A stretch of 64,000 bases of DNA, from NCBI RefSeq assembly GCF_000719345.1, contig NZ_JOFX01000001.1:372001-436000 (forward strand), written 5' to 3'. Both the position numbers and the translations under genes were made by a program. This DNA is from Streptomyces sp. NRRL F-2664. GTDB taxonomy: Bacteria > Actinomycetota > Actinomycetes > Streptomycetales > Streptomycetaceae. This document shows positions 56,647 to 64,000 of the stretch, in pieces (the stretch's first letter is position 1; the number at the start of each line of letters is the position of its first letter). Under the pieces are notes generated by a model, which ran no database searches, had not been told where the DNA came from, and saw only the letters and a program-made list of their open reading frames with translations.

Positions 56647-58263
56647 TCAGGAGCGCTTGCGCCGTGCCGCGAAGAGGAGGCCGCCGCCGAGGGCGAGGAC
56701 CACCGCAGCGATACCGAGCGGGAGAGCCGGGTGGGAGCCGCCTGTCTCTGCGAGCGGACCGCTGCCACTGTGCGGCTTCGGCCCGGAGACGCCATCGGTG
56801 CCGGCGCCGGCCTGCCCGCCCGGTGAGGCGGCAGCGTCACTGCCGCCGGACTGGCCGCTCCCGACGGGGGCGTCCCCCTGTCGGCCGGGGGAGGAGGCGT
56901 CGGAGGCACTCCCCGGGACGCCGCTGCTCTTCGCGCCGAAGGCGTAGGCGCCCCGGTCGGGCGCGCCACCGGCCCGGCGGGCTCCTGTGAAGTCGGTGGT
57001 GACGGCGGCGAACGGCGTTCCCGACCCGGCGGCGGGGGAGCCCGCGCTCAGCCGGAAATCCGCGTCCACCCCGGTGCCCGCCTTGGCGAACTTCGGATCG
57101 GCGATGACATCGTTCGGGCCCTGGACCTCGGGGGCCTTGCCGCCGAAGTAGAGATTGTGGTCGTAGACCACATCCACGTTCCGCGACGTGCTGTTCGTCG
57201 CTTGGCCCGGCCGGCCGTACGCGATGTTGTTGAGCAACCGCACGTCGGTGCTGTCATGCGCGAAGATGTTGGCGTAGCTCTCCATGCGGGTGCTGCGCCC
57301 GTTCGCGTAGGCCGTGTTGTGGACGATGTCGACGTGCTGGCTCTTGTAGGAGTGGATGCCGGAGCCGCCGTTGTCGTAGGAGAGGTTGTTGGCGACCAGT
57401 ACGCGTCCCTTGTAGGCAGGGTGCTCGGCATCGCCCTTCAGGGTGTCGATGATGATGCCGTTGCCGTCGGAGTAGCAGCCGCACCTCTCCCATTTGATCT
57501 TGGTCTCGTTGTCGTGGACGCGGTTGCCGGTGATGCGGATCTTGTACGTCCCGGCGTCGCCGCCACCCACGTCGCGCGGGGTCAGGACGGAGATGCCGCT
57601 GGTTGCGTACACCGCGTACCAGGAGGTCCCGAACACGTGGTTGTCGGAGATGGTCACGTGGTCGGAGTCGATGGCCGATATGCCGCCGCCGGCGCACCCG
57701 TGCACCTTGTTGCCGGTCACCTCGATGTGGTGCGACAGCGCACCCGTGGACCGGTCCTGCTCCACGGAGATGCAGTTGGTGTTGTAGGTGGGGTCGCCCT
57801 TCTTCGATTCCCGTTCGGCTCCGGCCAGAGTGAGGGCTCCGTTGTTGCCCTTGACCTCCAGGTTCTTGATGGAGATGTAGGAGGCGCCGTGCACGCTGAT
57901 GCCGTTCCACGCCTTCACCGGGTGGATCACCGGACGGTGGCCGGGATGGGCGGTGAAGGTGATGGGGGCTCCGGGGAGGCCGGAGCGCTTGACGGTCAGC
58001 ACGTTGGACCCCTCCGAACGCTCGGAGTACGTGCCGTTCATGATCGAGACGGTGTCACCCGGCCCGACGCTGTCCGCAGCCTTTTGCAGGGTCCGGAAGG
58101 GAGTTCGGGCGGACGTGCCCGCATTGCTGTCGCTGCCGGTGGGTCTGACGAAGTACGTGCGGGCCGCGGCGTGCGCCTCACCGGCTCCCACCGTGGCGAG
58201 GCCGAGTGGGACGGATGAAGTGAGCAGTGCTGAGGTGAGGGCGAGGGTGCTCGTGCGTTTCAC
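56647..58263 (-). CDS. Cell-wall-anchored right-handed beta-helix protein
   Basis: A 538-aa exported protein: signal peptide (about 1-33, ending AHA), then YFVRPTGSDSNAGTSARTPF, a long right-handed parallel beta-helix (about 60-395, repeated N-x-I/V ladders such as HIEVTGNKVHGCAGGG), a Ser/Gly/Asp-rich linker, and a C-terminal sorting signal LAETG followed by a hydrophobic stretch and RRKRS. LAXTG is the class E sortase motif in Streptomyces. The fold is that of pectate lyase/PL-type or other polysaccharide-active proteins. GTG 58263 is the start. No sortase gene adjacent. Confidence 0.88.
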   Translation of the reverse strand: MKRTSTLALTSALLTSSVPLGLATVGAGEAHAAARTYFVRPTGSDSNAGTSARTPFRTLQKAADSVGPGDTVSIMNGTYSERSEGSNVLTVKRSGLPGAPITFTAHPGHRPVIHPVKAWNGISVHGASYISIKNLEVKGNNGALTLAGAERESKKGDPTYNTNCISVEQDRSTGALSHHIEVTGNKVHGCAGGGISAIDSDHVTISDNHVFGTSWYAVYATSGISVLTPRDVGGGDAGTYKIRITGNRVHDNETKIKWERCGCYSDGNGIIIDTLKGDAEHPAYKGRVLVANNLSYDNGGSGIHSYKSQHVDIVHNTAYANGRSTRMESYANIFAHDSTDVRLLNNIAYGRPGQATNSTSRNVDVVYDHNLYFGGKAPEVQGPNDVIADPKFAKAGTGVDADFRLSAGSPAAGSGTPFAAVTTDFTGARRAGGAPDRGAYAFGAKSSGVPGSASDASSPGRQGDAPVGSGQSGGSDAAASPGGQAGAGTDGVSGPKPHSGSGPLAETGGSHPALPLGIAAVVLALGGGLLFAARRKRS

Positions 58264-58517
58264 TGTTGCCTGGTCTCCCAGTTTGTCCTTGCGAAGCGGC
58301 TGGTGCCCTCCGCGGGCCGTAGCCGCGAGCAGAGAGCACGCAAAAAGGAGGCATGGGGCCGTATCGCCACGCCGGAGCAAGGCGCCGGGCAGTGCAGCCC
58401 GGGGGCATTGCGCTCCGAAGTCCGCTGTGAGGGGGGTGAGTTACGCGAGCGACAGTTCCAGACTCGAAAATTGAAAGCAACCCCCGACTCCGTGTAAACG
58501 TTCTGACGTCGCGTCAT

Positions 58518-58794
58518 GCAATCGCGCTGTCCGGCGACGCCGCGGAGGCGCTGCCCCGACCGGCGGCCGCGTCGCACGCCCGCGAGGGCTTCCGGTCCGG
58601 CTCGCCGGCGCTCGATGCGATCCAGCACGCCGGTACCGGCACCGGCACCGGCTACCTCCAGGCGGAACAGCTTGCCGGCCGTATCTCCGCCGACGGCGAT
58701 GCCGCCACCATCGCGCTCGCGCTCGTCGGCGCGACCCGCCACCTGCTGATGACCCGCACCCCGCACGCGCCGCCGCCTGATCGTGGACGGATGA
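58518..58794 (+). pseudogene. Probable C-terminal remnant of a TetR-family regulator
   Basis: A frame from 58518 reads AIALSGDAAEALPRPAAAS, then YLQAEQLAGRISADGDAATI and ALALVGATRHLLMT, typical of a TetR ligand-domain end. The N-terminal HTH is absent and the terminal RRRLIVDG stop (58792-58794) is in another frame. It precedes the CsoR box. The rest of 58264-58830 shows no gene. Confidence 0.4.
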
Positions 58795-58830
58795 ACGCTC
58801 TCGGCGGGAGCCGACCCCCACCCGCTCTGG

Positions 58831-58857
58831 ACCATATACCCCCAGGGGGTATATGGT
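58831..58857. promoter_or_regulatory. CsoR-type copper operator
   Basis: ACCATATACCCCC (58831-58843), one A, then GGGGGTATATGGT (58845-58857): a perfect 13-1-13 palindrome with the ATACCCC/GGGGTAT core of CsoR-family operators. It lies about 60 bp upstream of the DUF4396 gene start and probably overlaps its promoter. Confidence 0.85.
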
Positions 58858-58918
58858 CGTGGTGTGCGGTCGAGGAGGGAGGCCCGCACACTGGAATTCG
58901 GGATTGGGGATGAGGGTC

Positions 58919-59455
58919 ATGGACCACAGCGCACACCACACCGGCTCCGCCCACGGGCACACCGCTCACGCCGACCACGACCACGGCGTCCACGCCGATC
59001 ACGGGCACGTCCCTCACCGGGGCGCCTCGTGGGGTACGGCGGCCAAGGCGACGCTGCACTGCTTGACCGGATGCGCCATCGGCGAAATCCTCGGCATGGT
59101 CATCGGCACCGCGCTGCTGTGGGGCAATGTCGAGACGATGATCCTGGCGATCGCGCTGGCGTTCGTCTTCGGCTACTCCTTCACGCTCTTCGCCGTCCGC
59201 CGGGCCGGCCTGGACTTCAAGAGCGCGGTCAAGGTGGCCCTGGCTGCCGACACCGTCTCGATCGCGGTGATGGAGCTGGTCGACAACGGCATCATTGCCC
59301 TGACCCCCGGGGCGATGGACGCCCACCTGACCGACGGACTCTTCTGGGGCGCCCTGCTGGGCGGCTTCGGCGTCGCCTTCCTGATCACCACACCGGTCAA
59401 CAAGTGGATGATCGGCCGCGGCAAGGGCCACGCGGTGGTCCACGCCTACCACTGA
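58919..59455 (+). CDS. His-rich DUF4396 membrane protein, probably metal-responsive
   Basis: A 178-aa protein. The first 40 residues contain about 13 histidines (MDHSAHHTGSAHGHTAHADH and DHGVHADHGH), a metal-binding cytoplasmic-like tail. The rest, GTAAKATLHCLTGCAIGEIL, with a CxxxxC pair in the first helix and four hydrophobic segments, is the DUF4396 type. ATG 58919 or ATG 58910 is the start. Placement behind a CsoR box predicts Cu(I)-induced expression, so a copper (or other soft-metal) handling or export role is inferred. No csoR or copA adjacent. Confidence 0.85.
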   Translation: MDHSAHHTGSAHGHTAHADHDHGVHADHGHVPHRGASWGTAAKATLHCLTGCAIGEILGMVIGTALLWGNVETMILAIALAFVFGYSFTLFAVRRAGLDFKSAVKVALAADTVSIAVMELVDNGIIALTPGAMDAHLTDGLFWGALLGGFGVAFLITTPVNKWMIGRGKGHAVVHAYH

Positions 59456-59476
59456 CCCCGCCGCACACCGCCCGCC

Positions 59477-59512
59477 GTCCGGGGCACCCCTCTCGCCCGG
59501 GGCGCCCCGGAC
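59477..59512 (+). terminator. Hairpin after the DUF4396 gene
   Basis: GTCCGGGGC (59477-59485) pairs with 59504-59512, extended internally by CCCC/GGGG across one mismatch; loop of eight bases. Confidence 0.75.
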
Positions 59513-59732
59513 GTCCTGGCGCGCCACGCCGGCACGGTCCGCGGACCACGTGCGCCCCGTCGCGAGCGTCCCGCACCCGCTCGGATCGTCGGGGACGTCG
59601 GACGCGTCGCCCCGTCGTGAGGGTGTTCACCCGCTGCCGGATGCACGGGCCGGTCGGGGCGGTCCGCCAGCGGCTTCGGCCGGTACTGGCGGAGGTGTGC
59701 ATGCGGTCTGGGGCGGCGGGCATCCGCGCAGG

Positions 59733-60449
59733 GTGATCGAAGCCGAGCCGACTCCGAGTCCGGACCCGTCCCCGCAAGCCGTCCCGGCGGGAGCGTTCCG
59801 CGCCTTGGACGCGTCCTACCGGGCCCTGGCGGCCGTCGTGGCCCCGCTGGAGGACGAGGACTCCTGGCAGCCCACCGCCTGCACGGGCTGGACCGTTCGG
59901 GACCTGCTCTTCCACTGCCTCACGGATTGCCAACGCGGCCTCGTGGCCCTGCACACCCCGGCTACCGGGCCCGCGGACCGGGACGCCGTCACCTATTGGA
60001 GCGACTGGCGTCCCGGTACAGAAGGTGCGGCCGACGACCGACGCCTGGCACGGGTCGGCGCCGGCATGTTCCCGCACTTTCACCACCTGCGCGGGCTGTA
60101 CCTGGAGACCGCGGCAGCCACCCTGAACGCCGCCGCCGCGACGGATCCCGGCCTCCTCGTCTCGACCCAGGGCCACACCCTGACCGCCGGCGACCTGATG
60201 CGCACCCTCGCCGTCGAGGCGACCGTCCACCACTTCGACCTCGTCGCCCCGCTCCCACAGGCTCCGCGGGCCTCATCGCCCGGCCTGGCCTGCGTACGTG
60301 CCACCCTGGACGGGCTGCTGGGCCGCCCGCTCCCCCTCGACTGGAGCGACGAGCACTACGCACGCGCCGCCACCGGTCGCCTGCCCCTCACGGACGCCGA
60401 GAAACGGGCCCTGGGTCCGGACGCCGTCTCCTTCCCCCTGTTCGGCTGA
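59733..60449 (+). CDS. Maleylpyruvate isomerase N-domain (DinB-like) protein
   Basis: A 238-aa protein of the mycothiol-dependent maleylpyruvate isomerase/DinB superfamily: DEDSWQPTACTGWTVRDLLF HCL (helix with metal His), and EATVHHFDLVAPL near residue 170 giving the further His ligands. GTG 59733 is taken because similarity begins shortly after. It probably acts as a thiol-dependent transferase or isomerase; the substrate is unknown. Confidence 0.75.
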   Translation: MIEAEPTPSPDPSPQAVPAGAFRALDASYRALAAVVAPLEDEDSWQPTACTGWTVRDLLFHCLTDCQRGLVALHTPATGPADRDAVTYWSDWRPGTEGAADDRRLARVGAGMFPHFHHLRGLYLETAAATLNAAAATDPGLLVSTQGHTLTAGDLMRTLAVEATVHHFDLVAPLPQAPRASSPGLACVRATLDGLLGRPLPLDWSDEHYARAATGRLPLTDAEKRALGPDAVSFPLFG

Positions 60450-60647
60450 CAGCACCAGTGGCTCTCGCTTCTCCCCGTGCAGCGGCCGGCGCGGGTCGGG
60501 GGCGCATGGTCGGAAGCCGACTCGGACGGCCCCGTCGAGGGCCCTCGGGGGCGGCTGCGGGGTGCGGGGCGGGGCGGTCCGGGGCACCGTAGAGACGAGC
60601 AGTCGGTCCCGGACGGGCCGGGGCCGCCCGAGCGCCTGGGCAGGTCC

Positions 60648-61775
60648 ATGGACACCACCATTGCGCCGGTCGGTACCGGCGCCACCGCGGAAGCTCTCGC
60701 ATGTCCCGTCGGTTCGCACAACGAATGGGACCCGCTGGAGGAGATCATCGTCGGCAGCCTGGACGGCGCCACCATCCCGTCCAGCCACCCCGTCGTGGCC
60801 TGCAACATCCCGCCGTGGGCGGCCCGCCTGCAGGGGCTCGCCGCGGGCGCACGGTTCCCGAAGGCGCTGATCGGGCCTGCGCAGGAGGAGCTGGACGGCT
60901 TCGTGGCCCTGCTGGAATCGCTGGGCGTGACGGTCCGGCGGCCCGATCCCGTGGTGCACCGCAAACGGTTCGGCACCCCGGACTGGTCCTCCCGCGGCTT
61001 CTGCTGCAGCTGCCCCCGGGACAGCATGCTGGTGATCGGCGACGAGATCATCGAGACTCCCATGGCCTGGCCCTGCCGGTACTTCGAGACGCACTCCTAC
61101 CGGCCGATCCTCAAGGACTACTTCCGGCGCGGCGGCCGCTGGACGGCGGCGCCCCGACCCCAGCTCACCGACGAGCTGTTCGACCCCGAGTACCGCATCC
61201 CGGCGCCGGGGGAGCCGATGCGCTACATCCTCACGGAGTTCGAACCGGTATTCGATGCCGCCGACTTCGTCCGCGCGGGCCGCGACCTGTTCGTGATCCG
61301 CAGCAACGTCACCAACGCCCTCGGCATCGAGTGGTTGCGCCGCCACCTGGGGCCCGGCTACCGCATCCACGAGGTCCGCAGCCGCTGCCGCACGCCGATG
61401 CACATCGACACCACCCTCCTGCCGCTCGCGCCCGGCAAGGTGCTGGTCAACCCCGAGTACGTGGACGTGGACGACCTCCCCGAGGCGCTCCGCTCCTGGG
61501 ACGTGCTGACCGCCCCCGAACCCGACCCCATCAGAGGGCCGCTGCTCAACGTCACCTCGATGTGCGGGAAGTGGCTGAACATGAACGTCCTCGCGGTCGG
61601 CGGGGGCCGGGTGATCGCCGACCGGCACCACACCGGCATGCTCCGCGCGCTCGAAGGCTGGGGCTTCGAGCCCGTCCCCTGCGACCTGCTGCACTACGCC
61701 CCCTTCGGCGGCTCCTTCCACTGCGCCACCCTCGACATCCGGCGGCGCGGCACCCTGGAGTCGTACTGCGACTAG
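60648..61775 (+). CDS. Glycine amidinotransferase-like enzyme
   Basis: A 375-aa amidinotransferase of the AGAT/StrB1 pentein fold. Start CPVGSHNEWDPLEEIIVGSL is typical; catalytic Cys359 lies in GGSFHCATLD, His252 in MHIDTT, and the acid in FDAADF (Asp203/206). It would transfer an amidino group from arginine to an amine (glycine or an amino-sugar/amine of a natural product). Followed by tandem hairpins and an MHS transporter, so a guanidino-metabolite pathway is possible. Acceptor cannot be inferred from sequence. Confidence 0.9.
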   Translation: MDTTIAPVGTGATAEALACPVGSHNEWDPLEEIIVGSLDGATIPSSHPVVACNIPPWAARLQGLAAGARFPKALIGPAQEELDGFVALLESLGVTVRRPDPVVHRKRFGTPDWSSRGFCCSCPRDSMLVIGDEIIETPMAWPCRYFETHSYRPILKDYFRRGGRWTAAPRPQLTDELFDPEYRIPAPGEPMRYILTEFEPVFDAADFVRAGRDLFVIRSNVTNALGIEWLRRHLGPGYRIHEVRSRCRTPMHIDTTLLPLAPGKVLVNPEYVDVDDLPEALRSWDVLTAPEPDPIRGPLLNVTSMCGKWLNMNVLAVGGGRVIADRHHTGMLRALEGWGFEPVPCDLLHYAPFGGSFHCATLDIRRRGTLESYCD

Positions 61776-61791
61776 GGCGGTCTTTGGCACT

Positions 61792-61840
61792 TGCCGGGCT
61801 CGCGGGCCCGGCATCCCGCCGGTCGCCGGGCGGCGGGATG
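61792..61840 (+). terminator. Tandem hairpins after the amidinotransferase
   Basis: TGCCGGGC (61792-61799) pairs with 61806-61813, immediately followed by CATCCCGCCG (61812-61821) pairing with 61831-61840. Confidence 0.7.
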
Positions 61841-61961
61841 GCCTGCGCCCACACGCGGGTGCCGCGAAGTATGGCGACGGGCCACATGTGCCGCTGATCC
61901 CGGCGTTCCTATGGTGTGGCGACACGGAAACGTCCCCGCCCCCAGTCCGGAAGTGGTGTCC

Positions 61962-63353
61962 ATGGCCGCCTCTGCCACACCGCCTGCCCGCCCCCGCAGC
62001 ATCAGGAGAATCGTCGCAGCCAGCCTGATCGGGACCACCATCGAGTGGTACGACTTCTTCCTCTACGGATCGGCTGCCGCGCTCGTCTTCAACGAGCTGT
62101 TCTTCCCCGACAGCGAGCCGCTGGTCGGCACCCTCCTCGCCTTCCTCACCTATGCGATCGGCTTCGCCGCCCGCCCCCTTGGCGGCCTCGTCTTCGGCCA
62201 CTACGGCGACAAGATCGGCCGCAAGCGGCTCCTCGTCCTCAGCCTGCTCCTCATGGGCGGTGCCACCTTCGCCATGGGCCTGCTGCCCACCCACGCGAGC
62301 ATCGGTGTCGCCGCGCCCGTCCTCCTCACCCTCCTGCGCCTCGTCCAGGGCTTCGCGCTCGGCGGCGAGTGGGGCGGCGCCGTCCTGCTCGTCTCCGAGC
62401 ACGGCGACGACGAACACCGCGGTTTCTGGGCCTCCTGGCCCCAGGCAGGGGCGCCCGGCGGCAACCTGCTGGCCACCGGCGTGCTCGCCCTCCTCGCCGC
62501 CGTGCAGTCCGACGAGGCCTTCCTGGCCTGGGGCTGGCGCATTCCCTTCCTGCTCTCCGGCGTGCTGGTCATGATCGGCCTCTGGATCCGCATGTCCGTC
62601 TCCGAGTCCCCGGTCTTCCTCCAGGCGCAGGCCAGGGCCGCACAGCAGGCCGCCGCCGGGGTCGAGGCGAAGCCGCCGGTGACAGAGGTGTTCCGTACGA
62701 ACTGGCGCGGCGTCCTCACCGCGATCGGCACCCGCCTCGGCGAGAACATCTCCTACTACGTCATCACCGCCTTCCTCCTCGTCTACGTCACCAGCCACCT
62801 CGGCCTGCCCAAGAGCGACGGCCTCAACGCCGTCCTGATCGGCTCCGCCGTGCATTTCGCCGCCATCCCCGCCTGGGGAGCGCTCTCCGACCGCATCGGG
62901 CGCCGACCCGTCACCCTCATCGGCTCGGTGGGCATGATCGGCTGGGCCTTCGCGTTCTTCGCGCTGCTGGACTCCCGGTCCTTCCCGGTCATCGTCGCCG
63001 CCGTGACCGTCGGACTGCTCCTGCACGGAGCGATGTACGGACCGCAGGCCGCCTTCATCTCCGAGATGTTCGCCACCGAAGTCCGCTACTCCGGAGCCTC
63101 CATGGGCTCCCAGCTGGCCTCCATCATCGGTGGGGCGCTCGCCCCGATCGTCGCCGTGGCCCTGCTCAAGCACTACGACTCCTCCGTGCCCGTGTCGGTC
63201 TACCTGGGGGCGGCGGCAGCGGTCACCACGCTGACGGTCCTGGTCGCGAGGGAGACCCGCGGGCGTAGCCTGGCCCGCGACCACGCCCCGGCAGCCGCCA
63301 CCGTTCCCGCATCGCGGACGAGCGGGCAGGAACCGGTGGCGGCCGACAACTGA
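61962..63353 (+). CDS. MHS-family MFS transporter (ShiA/ProP-like)
   Basis: A 463-aa 12-helix metabolite:proton symporter: ASLIGTTIEWYDFFLYGSAA at the start, GHYGDKIGRKRLLVLSL (loop 2-3), GGEWGGAVLLVSEHG (helix 4-5 signature) and LSDRIGRRPVTLIG at loop 8-9. Related proteins import shikimate, citrate, proline/betaine or alpha-ketoglutarate. ATG 61962 after GGAAG; tandem GTGs 61954-61959 are alternative starts. It lies 186 bp after the amidinotransferase with a terminator in between. Confidence 0.92.
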   Translation: MAASATPPARPRSIRRIVAASLIGTTIEWYDFFLYGSAAALVFNELFFPDSEPLVGTLLAFLTYAIGFAARPLGGLVFGHYGDKIGRKRLLVLSLLLMGGATFAMGLLPTHASIGVAAPVLLTLLRLVQGFALGGEWGGAVLLVSEHGDDEHRGFWASWPQAGAPGGNLLATGVLALLAAVQSDEAFLAWGWRIPFLLSGVLVMIGLWIRMSVSESPVFLQAQARAAQQAAAGVEAKPPVTEVFRTNWRGVLTAIGTRLGENISYYVITAFLLVYVTSHLGLPKSDGLNAVLIGSAVHFAAIPAWGALSDRIGRRPVTLIGSVGMIGWAFAFFALLDSRSFPVIVAAVTVGLLLHGAMYGPQAAFISEMFATEVRYSGASMGSQLASIIGGALAPIVAVALLKHYDSSVPVSVYLGAAAAVTTLTVLVARETRGRSLARDHAPAAATVPASRTSGQEPVAADN

Positions 63354-63433
63354 ACCGGACCGGACGCGCCGGCCGGACCCGTCCCACCGGCCCCCGGCGC
63401 GTCAGGTCCACCACCACGACGGAGAGCGGTCCG

Positions 63434-64000
63434 ATGCCCACCCCAGCAAACGCAGCCGGCAGCCGCCCCACCCACCCCGTCGGCACCGGCCCCGGCCCCG
63501 GCACGGGCCACAGCCCCGGCACCGACGGCCCCGACGACGCCGGCGCGGTGACCCGGAGCGCGCTGATGCACCTGCGCCACCTGCTGGACCTGCTCGACCG
63601 GGGCGCGCCGGCCGAGCAGTTCGCCCCGCCGTCCGTCGCCGCCGCTCACGCCCCCGGCCGGCACCCCCAGCACCTCCACGAGACCGACGCGGCCGTCGTC
63701 GCCGAGGCCACCCGGGTCGCGCTCCGCATCCGACGCACGCTCGGCCAGCACCGGCGCCGCGAGGCCGAACTCGCCGCACTCTTCGACACCGCCGGGGACC
63801 TGGCCCGGCTCCGCGACCTGGACGCGGTGCTCAAAGCCATCGTCCGCCGCGCCAAGCTGCTGCTCGGCACGGACGTGACGTACCTGTCGCTCAACGACGA
63901 CGACGCGGGCGACACCTACATGCGGGTGACCGACGGCTCGGTCTCCGCGGCGTTCCAGCAGGTCCGTCTGGGCATGGGGGAGGGCCTCGGCGGTCTCGTC
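63434..64000 (+). CDS. GAF-domain regulator (CdaR/PucR-like), truncated by window end
   Basis: An open frame of 189 codons running past base 64000. After an Ala/Pro/Gly-rich lead comes a helical segment (about 50-120), then LAALFDTAGDLARLRDLDAV LKAIVRRAKLLLGTDVTYLS, a GAF domain of the type found in CdaR/PucR helix-turn-helix regulators, whose HTH would lie beyond the window. ATG 63434 follows GGAGAG. It may control the adjacent transporter gene. Confidence 0.75.
   Translation, partial: MPTPANAAGSRPTHPVGTGPGPGTGHSPGTDGPDDAGAVTRSALMHLRHLLDLLDRGAPAEQFAPPSVAAAHAPGRHPQHLHETDAAVVAEATRVALRIRRTLGQHRRREAELAALFDTAGDLARLRDLDAVLKAIVRRAKLLLGTDVTYLSLNDDDAGDTYMRVTDGSVSAAFQQVRLGMGEGLGGLV

Noticed and set aside
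60273..63284. 1003-codon minus-strand open frame opposite the amidinotransferase and MHS genes
   Set aside because: Low-complexity Gly/Arg/Ala/Glu composition; the plus-strand genes have full motif sets.

Overview
The window is high-GC actinobacterial DNA, almost certainly a Streptomyces chromosome. The evidence is very strong third-position G/C, GTG and TTG starts, GTGA stop/start overlaps, a complete spore-pigment (whiE-type) type II polyketide cassette, GAF/PAS/SpoIIE phosphatases, an LAETG cell-wall anchor and an S9 peptidase. I see no tRNA, rRNA, CRISPR array or replication origin.

Layout. 1-4409: whiE-like operon (cupin, KS-alpha, KS-beta, ACP, aromatase/cyclase, TcmI-type cyclase) closed by a strong hairpin. 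4482-8277: FMN reductase, RpiR regulator and small conserved genes including a Fic/Doc-like protein. 8423-15227: cell-surface polymer locus with a beta-propeller-like protein, a 1264-aa GT2/TagF-type fusion glycosyl/glycerophosphotransferase and an overlapping Asp2-like alpha/beta-hydrolase with two Ig-like domains. 15211-27785: metabolic and envelope genes (lipoprotein exo/endonuclease fold, aldo/keto reductase, MFS, AI-2E-type permease, prolyl oligopeptidase, methyltransferase, reductase, GNAT, L,D-transpeptidase, 3-hydroxybutyrate-type dehydrogenase). 27790-42263: signalling (two SpoIIE-type phosphatases, one frameshifted; STAS protein; roadblock protein; PadR, ArsR and HTH regulators), VOC proteins, a 2OG-Fe(II) oxygenase, a sirtuin and a secreted phospholipase D. 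42643-47540: type II NADH dehydrogenase, vWA lipoprotein, membrane protein and GlxA-type regulator.

47541-58800 is a decay-rich accessory stretch: a Ku C-terminal tail without Ku, an IS4 transposase fragment fused to an unrelated N-terminus, a GcvH homologue in which the lipoyl lysine is Glu, a 2'-5' RNA ligase spread over three frames, a frameshifted TspO and a TetR-like remnant. Intact genes there include VOC, CbiZ, DUF4142, TerC, TetR and a sortase-anchored beta-helix protein. 58831-64000: a perfect CsoR-type copper operator in front of a His-rich DUF4396 membrane protein, then a maleylpyruvate-isomerase-like protein, a glycine-amidinotransferase-like enzyme, an MHS-family transporter and a GAF regulator running off the end.

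The most interesting items are the CsoR-box/His-rich DUF4396 unit, the non-lipoylatable GcvH, the GT2-TagF plus Asp2/Ig polymer locus, and the amidinotransferase neighbourhood. All family calls are from reading motifs; no database search was run. Frameshift calls could be true decay or assembly errors in G/C runs.
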